In this document: one piece after another, positions 5,042 through 5,697 of the stretch
Layout: each line of letters opens with the position of its first letter
How positions within the stretch are numbered: position 1 is the first letter of the stretch
Assembly (NCBI GenBank): GCA_902773215.1
Contig: CACYDQ010000248.1
Span: 1-5,697 of the forward strand
Origin: an uncultured Spirochaetaceae bacterium
GTDB taxonomy: Bacteria; Spirochaetota; Spirochaetia; Treponematales; Treponemataceae
Length of the DNA stretch: 5,697 nt
Direction: 5' to 3'
Notes under the pieces: model-generated
Told to the model about the DNA's origin: nothing
The model's database searches: none
Seen by the model: the letters and a program-made list of their open reading frames with translations, nothing else
Program-made: the position numbers and the translations under genes

Positions 5042-5697
5042 TTAGTCCCGGATTGCGTCTATGTTCGCCCGCCCTGCGGAGACGAAGGGCAGGACGTTCT
5101 CTTCCATAGCAATGCTGACCAGCACAAGGTGGGGGCCTTTGGCAAAAGCCTTCGCCGCCCAGTCCTTGTCGGCCACCGCGTCCACCGCATCGATCCCGAA
5201 TCCCTTCGCGACGGTCAGGAAATCCGGCACCTTCTCAAAGATACTCGCGCTGTAATTCTTGTCAAAGAGGTATTCCTGCTGCTGGCGCACCATGCCGAGC
5301 GAGCCGTTCTTGAACAGGACGATCGTCACGTCCAGCTCCAGCTCGGCAAGGGTCGCAAGCTCCTGTATGTTCATCAGGATGCTGCCGTCACCGGAGAAGC
5401 AGACGACGCGCTTGCCGGGGTTCGCCATTGCCGCCCCGAGCGCCGTCGGCAGTCCGAAGCCCATCGTGCCGAGCGAGCCGGAGGTCAGGAACTGCCGGGC
5501 CTTCTCCACCGGGTAGTACTGGGCGGACCACATCTGATGCTGGCCCACGTCGGTCGTCACGATGATGTCCTCAGGCTTCACACCCTGCCCGGCGGCCACC
5601 TCCGGGATAGTGCGGATAAAGGCGCGGGGGTTCACGGAGCTTTCCGGGATGCCCTGCTTGCGCCCCAGGACAAGGCTCTCGGTCTCTTCGTATGTCT
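5042..5697 (-). CDS. ilvB: Acetolactate synthase large subunit, C-terminal part
   Basis: The frame runs off the right edge without a stop, so only the C-terminal 217 residues are visible. They form the thiamine-diphosphate-binding domain of acetohydroxyacid synthase, the first common enzyme of branched-chain amino acid synthesis, which joins pyruvate to pyruvate or 2-ketobutyrate. In window numbering: TTDVGQHQMWSAQYY at 47-61; GSLGTMGFGLPTALGA at 73-88; and the ThDP/Mg motif from SGDGS (101-105, ligand Asp103) to KNG (ligand Asn130). The first Asn of the usual NN pair is Lys here. SLGMVRQQQ (132-140) has Gln139 where most family members have Trp. The C-terminus (ENVLPFVSAGRANIDAIRD) is complete. 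A GTG at 5635 is not the start, because homology continues upstream of it. xth follows in the same direction after four bases. No small-subunit gene (ilvN) lies downstream, which is where it often sits. Confidence 0.95.
   Translation of the reverse strand, partial: TYEETESLVLGRKQGIPESSVNPRAFIRTIPEVAAGQGVKPEDIIVTTDVGQHQMWSAQYYPVEKARQFLTSGSLGTMGFGLPTALGAAMANPGKRVVCFSGDGSILMNIQELATLAELELDVTIVLFKNGSLGMVRQQQEYLFDKNYSASIFEKVPDFLTVAKGFGIDAVDAVADKDWAAKAFAKGPHLVLVSIAMEENVLPFVSAGRANIDAIRD

Noticed and set aside
1..5697. tRNA, rRNA, riboswitch, CRISPR or mobile element
   Set aside because: No repeats in array, no transposase or integrase motifs, and no gap larger than 125 bases in which an RNA gene could sit. 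Nothing seen.

Overview
The window is GC-rich bacterial DNA (roughly 58-60% G+C by eye on sampled lines). It is packed with six protein genes and has only one real intergenic gap, of 125 bases. I see no RNA gene, CRISPR array, insertion sequence or phage gene. Gene style, the channel type and the -10 boxes (TAGAAT/TAGACT followed by GG) suggest a spirochaete, possibly a gut or rumen Treponema. That placement is recollection-based inference and weak. AUA is a common isoleucine codon despite the high G+C in both genes I checked (channel and GH5), so nothing in the sequence points to recent transfer.

Layout. (1) Positions 1-1578, plus strand: the 3' part of a two-TM/RCK (TrkA-N) ion channel gene, followed 12 bases later by a free-standing cyclic-nucleotide-binding-domain protein. 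Together they look like a channel whose cytoplasmic sensors are split over two polypeptides. The channel's selectivity filter reads GYFE where GYGD is expected. (2) Positions 1575-2609, minus strand: a CelC-like GH5 glucanase. (3) Positions 2610-2734: a divergent promoter region. (4) Positions 2735-4210, plus strand: a GH30 enzyme that most resembles the endo-beta-1,6-galactanase group. Neither hydrolase has a signal peptide, so both probably act in the cytoplasm on imported oligosaccharides. (5) Positions 4207-5697, minus strand: the 3' part of an acetolactate synthase large subunit gene (ilvB) and, 4 bases after its stop, an exonuclease III gene (xth).

Both convergent gene pairs (1575-1578 and 4207-4210) overlap by exactly 4 bases at their stop codons, so no intergenic terminator is possible at either junction. 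The most unusual points are the degenerate channel filter with its separate CNBD partner, the pair of cytoplasmic polysaccharide-type hydrolases on a shared divergent promoter, and a Trp-to-Gln change in the acetolactate synthase at the known herbicide and substrate-specificity position. I did not find a clearly new multi-gene system; the split channel is the nearest candidate.
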